In this document: positions 22,716 through 23,318 of the stretch, one piece after another
Layout: every line of letters starts with the position of its first letter
Position numbering within the stretch: the first letter of the stretch is position 1
Virus record (IMG/VR): IMGVR_UViG_3300020436_000098
Span: 1-23,318 of that record
Length of the DNA stretch: 23,318 nt
Strand: one strand, 5' to 3'
Origin: a virus
The notes under the pieces: model-generated
Database searches by the model: none
Told to the model about the DNA's origin: nothing
Seen by the model: the letters and a program-made list of their open reading frames with translations, nothing else
Translations under genes and position numbers: made by a program

Positions 22716-23264
22716 TTAGACAGACATTGCCTCTTCTGCAATCTCTCTCATACTTGAACTATGCCATCGACAAACAACTTCTTCAAGGTCATCGGCAGAA
22801 TCTTCATACTCATTTCCGTAAGACCTCAATCGTTCAACAGTCTTTCGTCCCTCACGAACAAAAGAACGAGCAAGGTCATGAAACCCCATCCAAGTTGACT
22901 CATATCGAGCATCATATCCAAACCCAACTTCCTCATGACTCCAAGAAGAAACCAACCATCTTCCCTCTGTCCAAACATATCCAAACTCAAGGTGACTGTT
23001 CTCTCTCAGATATTCTTCAAACTCAGACATGGAATCAAACATCTCAACTTCTTCAGTGTGAGCTGACTTTTCCAGTGACTCATTCAGGTCTTCACTCAGA
23101 CTTGAGTAGTATCCCCCAACCGAAACGGCGAGAGCTCTCTCTTCTGAATTGTAGTGTTCCAGAAGGGTCATTCCAACCCCTGTCTCATATCCATCATAGT
23201 GAACATAGGAACTAACAAGTGAACCATCACTTCTTACGTAGGCAACAACTGAATTAGTACTCAT
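22716..23264 (-). CDS. Conserved phage protein of unknown function (182 aa)
   Basis: I start at the ATG at 23262-23264 because AGAGG lies 4-5 nt upstream; the longer frame would need a TTG at 23297 or the ATG at 23282. The N-terminus (STNSVVAYVRSDGSLVSSYV, then HYDGYETGVGMTLLEHYNSE) matches a pattern common in phage accessory proteins: S-T-x-S-x-I-A...DG-x-V...Y-x-H-W/Y-DGY...LLEHY. The rest is acidic with many Glu and aromatics (EFEEYLRENSHLEFGYVWTE, RWLVSSWSHEEVGFGYDARY). No enzymatic motif or membrane segment is seen. It is separated from the baseplate operon by a terminator, so it is probably expressed at an earlier stage. Function is unknown. Confidence 0.75.
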   Translation of the reverse strand: MSTNSVVAYVRSDGSLVSSYVHYDGYETGVGMTLLEHYNSEERALAVSVGGYYSSLSEDLNESLEKSAHTEEVEMFDSMSEFEEYLRENSHLEFGYVWTEGRWLVSSWSHEEVGFGYDARYESTWMGFHDLARSFVREGRKTVERLRSYGNEYEDSADDLEEVVCRWHSSSMREIAEEAMSV

Positions 23265-23309
23265 ATAACCTCTTTCTTTCATTAGGGTTTCTCTCAATCA
23301 TCAGTTTAT

Positions 23310-23318
23310 AGTATACCA
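23310..23318 (-). promoter_or_regulatory. Possible extended -10 promoter (TGGTATACT)
   Basis: At the extreme right edge the minus strand reads TGGTATACT, a TGn extended -10 with TATACT (one mismatch from TATAAT), about 45 bases before the ATG of the 182-aa gene. Any -35 element or middle-promoter box would lie outside the window. It would fit early or middle expression by host-type sigma factor. Weak evidence. Confidence 0.35.

Noticed and set aside
22727-23215. Plus-strand open frame of 162 codons opposite the 182-aa gene
   Set aside because: Composition (Gln/His/Ser/Leu-rich) is that of an antisense shadow. The minus-strand frame has a recognisable phage-family N-terminus, a ribosome binding site and a matching terminator.

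Overview
The window is a stretch of a T4-type (contractile-tailed) bacteriophage genome, almost certainly marine and related to the T4-like cyanophages and pelagiphages. The evidence is protein content: a gp5-type hub with an OB-fold and VgrG-like beta-helix but no lysozyme domain, a PAAR tip protein, gp25, gp6 (baseplate J), a large gp7-position wedge protein, gp8, a giant DUF4815-type virion protein, and several tail-fibre-like proteins. The DNA looks AT-rich by eye, and T4-style late-promoter octamers (TATAAATA or GATAAATA) sit in four intergenic gaps. The host cannot be fixed from this sequence. No tRNA, integrase, transposase, CRISPR or reverse transcriptase was seen.

Every gene I accept is on the minus strand, so the biological order runs from high to low coordinates. 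At the right edge (22716-23264) is a small non-structural gene of unknown function. It is closed by a strong intrinsic terminator (22607-22639). A late-promoter-like octamer follows, then the structural block: gp5 hub, an unrecognised 270-aa protein, the PAAR spike tip, a very basic 45-aa peptide, an unrecognised 137-aa protein, a small membrane protein, gp25, gp6 with a 33-serine tail, the gp7-position protein, gp8, the 2363-aa DUF4815 protein, an 80-aa coiled-coil protein, and a run of fibre or decoration proteins cut by the left edge. Genes are packed with gaps of a few bases or with 1-17 nt overlaps. Three successive junctions are TAATG.

Functionally, gp5, PAAR, gp25, gp6, the gp7-position protein and gp8 should build the baseplate hub, spike and wedges. 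The DUF4815 protein and the downstream fibre-like proteins should form the periphery and host-recognition apparatus.

The most striking observation is at gp25. A perfect 9-bp inverted repeat places the gp25 Shine-Dalgarno in a stem, and an exact TATAAATA overlaps the upstream arm. The spacing is such that a transcript started there would begin at the first base of the downstream arm and lack the sequestering strand. This is the geometry of the T4 early/late translational switch. Other notable points are the 27-bp tandem repeat encoding poly-serine, repeated insertion of the same small beta modules into unrelated baseplate and fibre proteins, a 45-aa gene hidden in an overlap, and start-site corrections for three genes.
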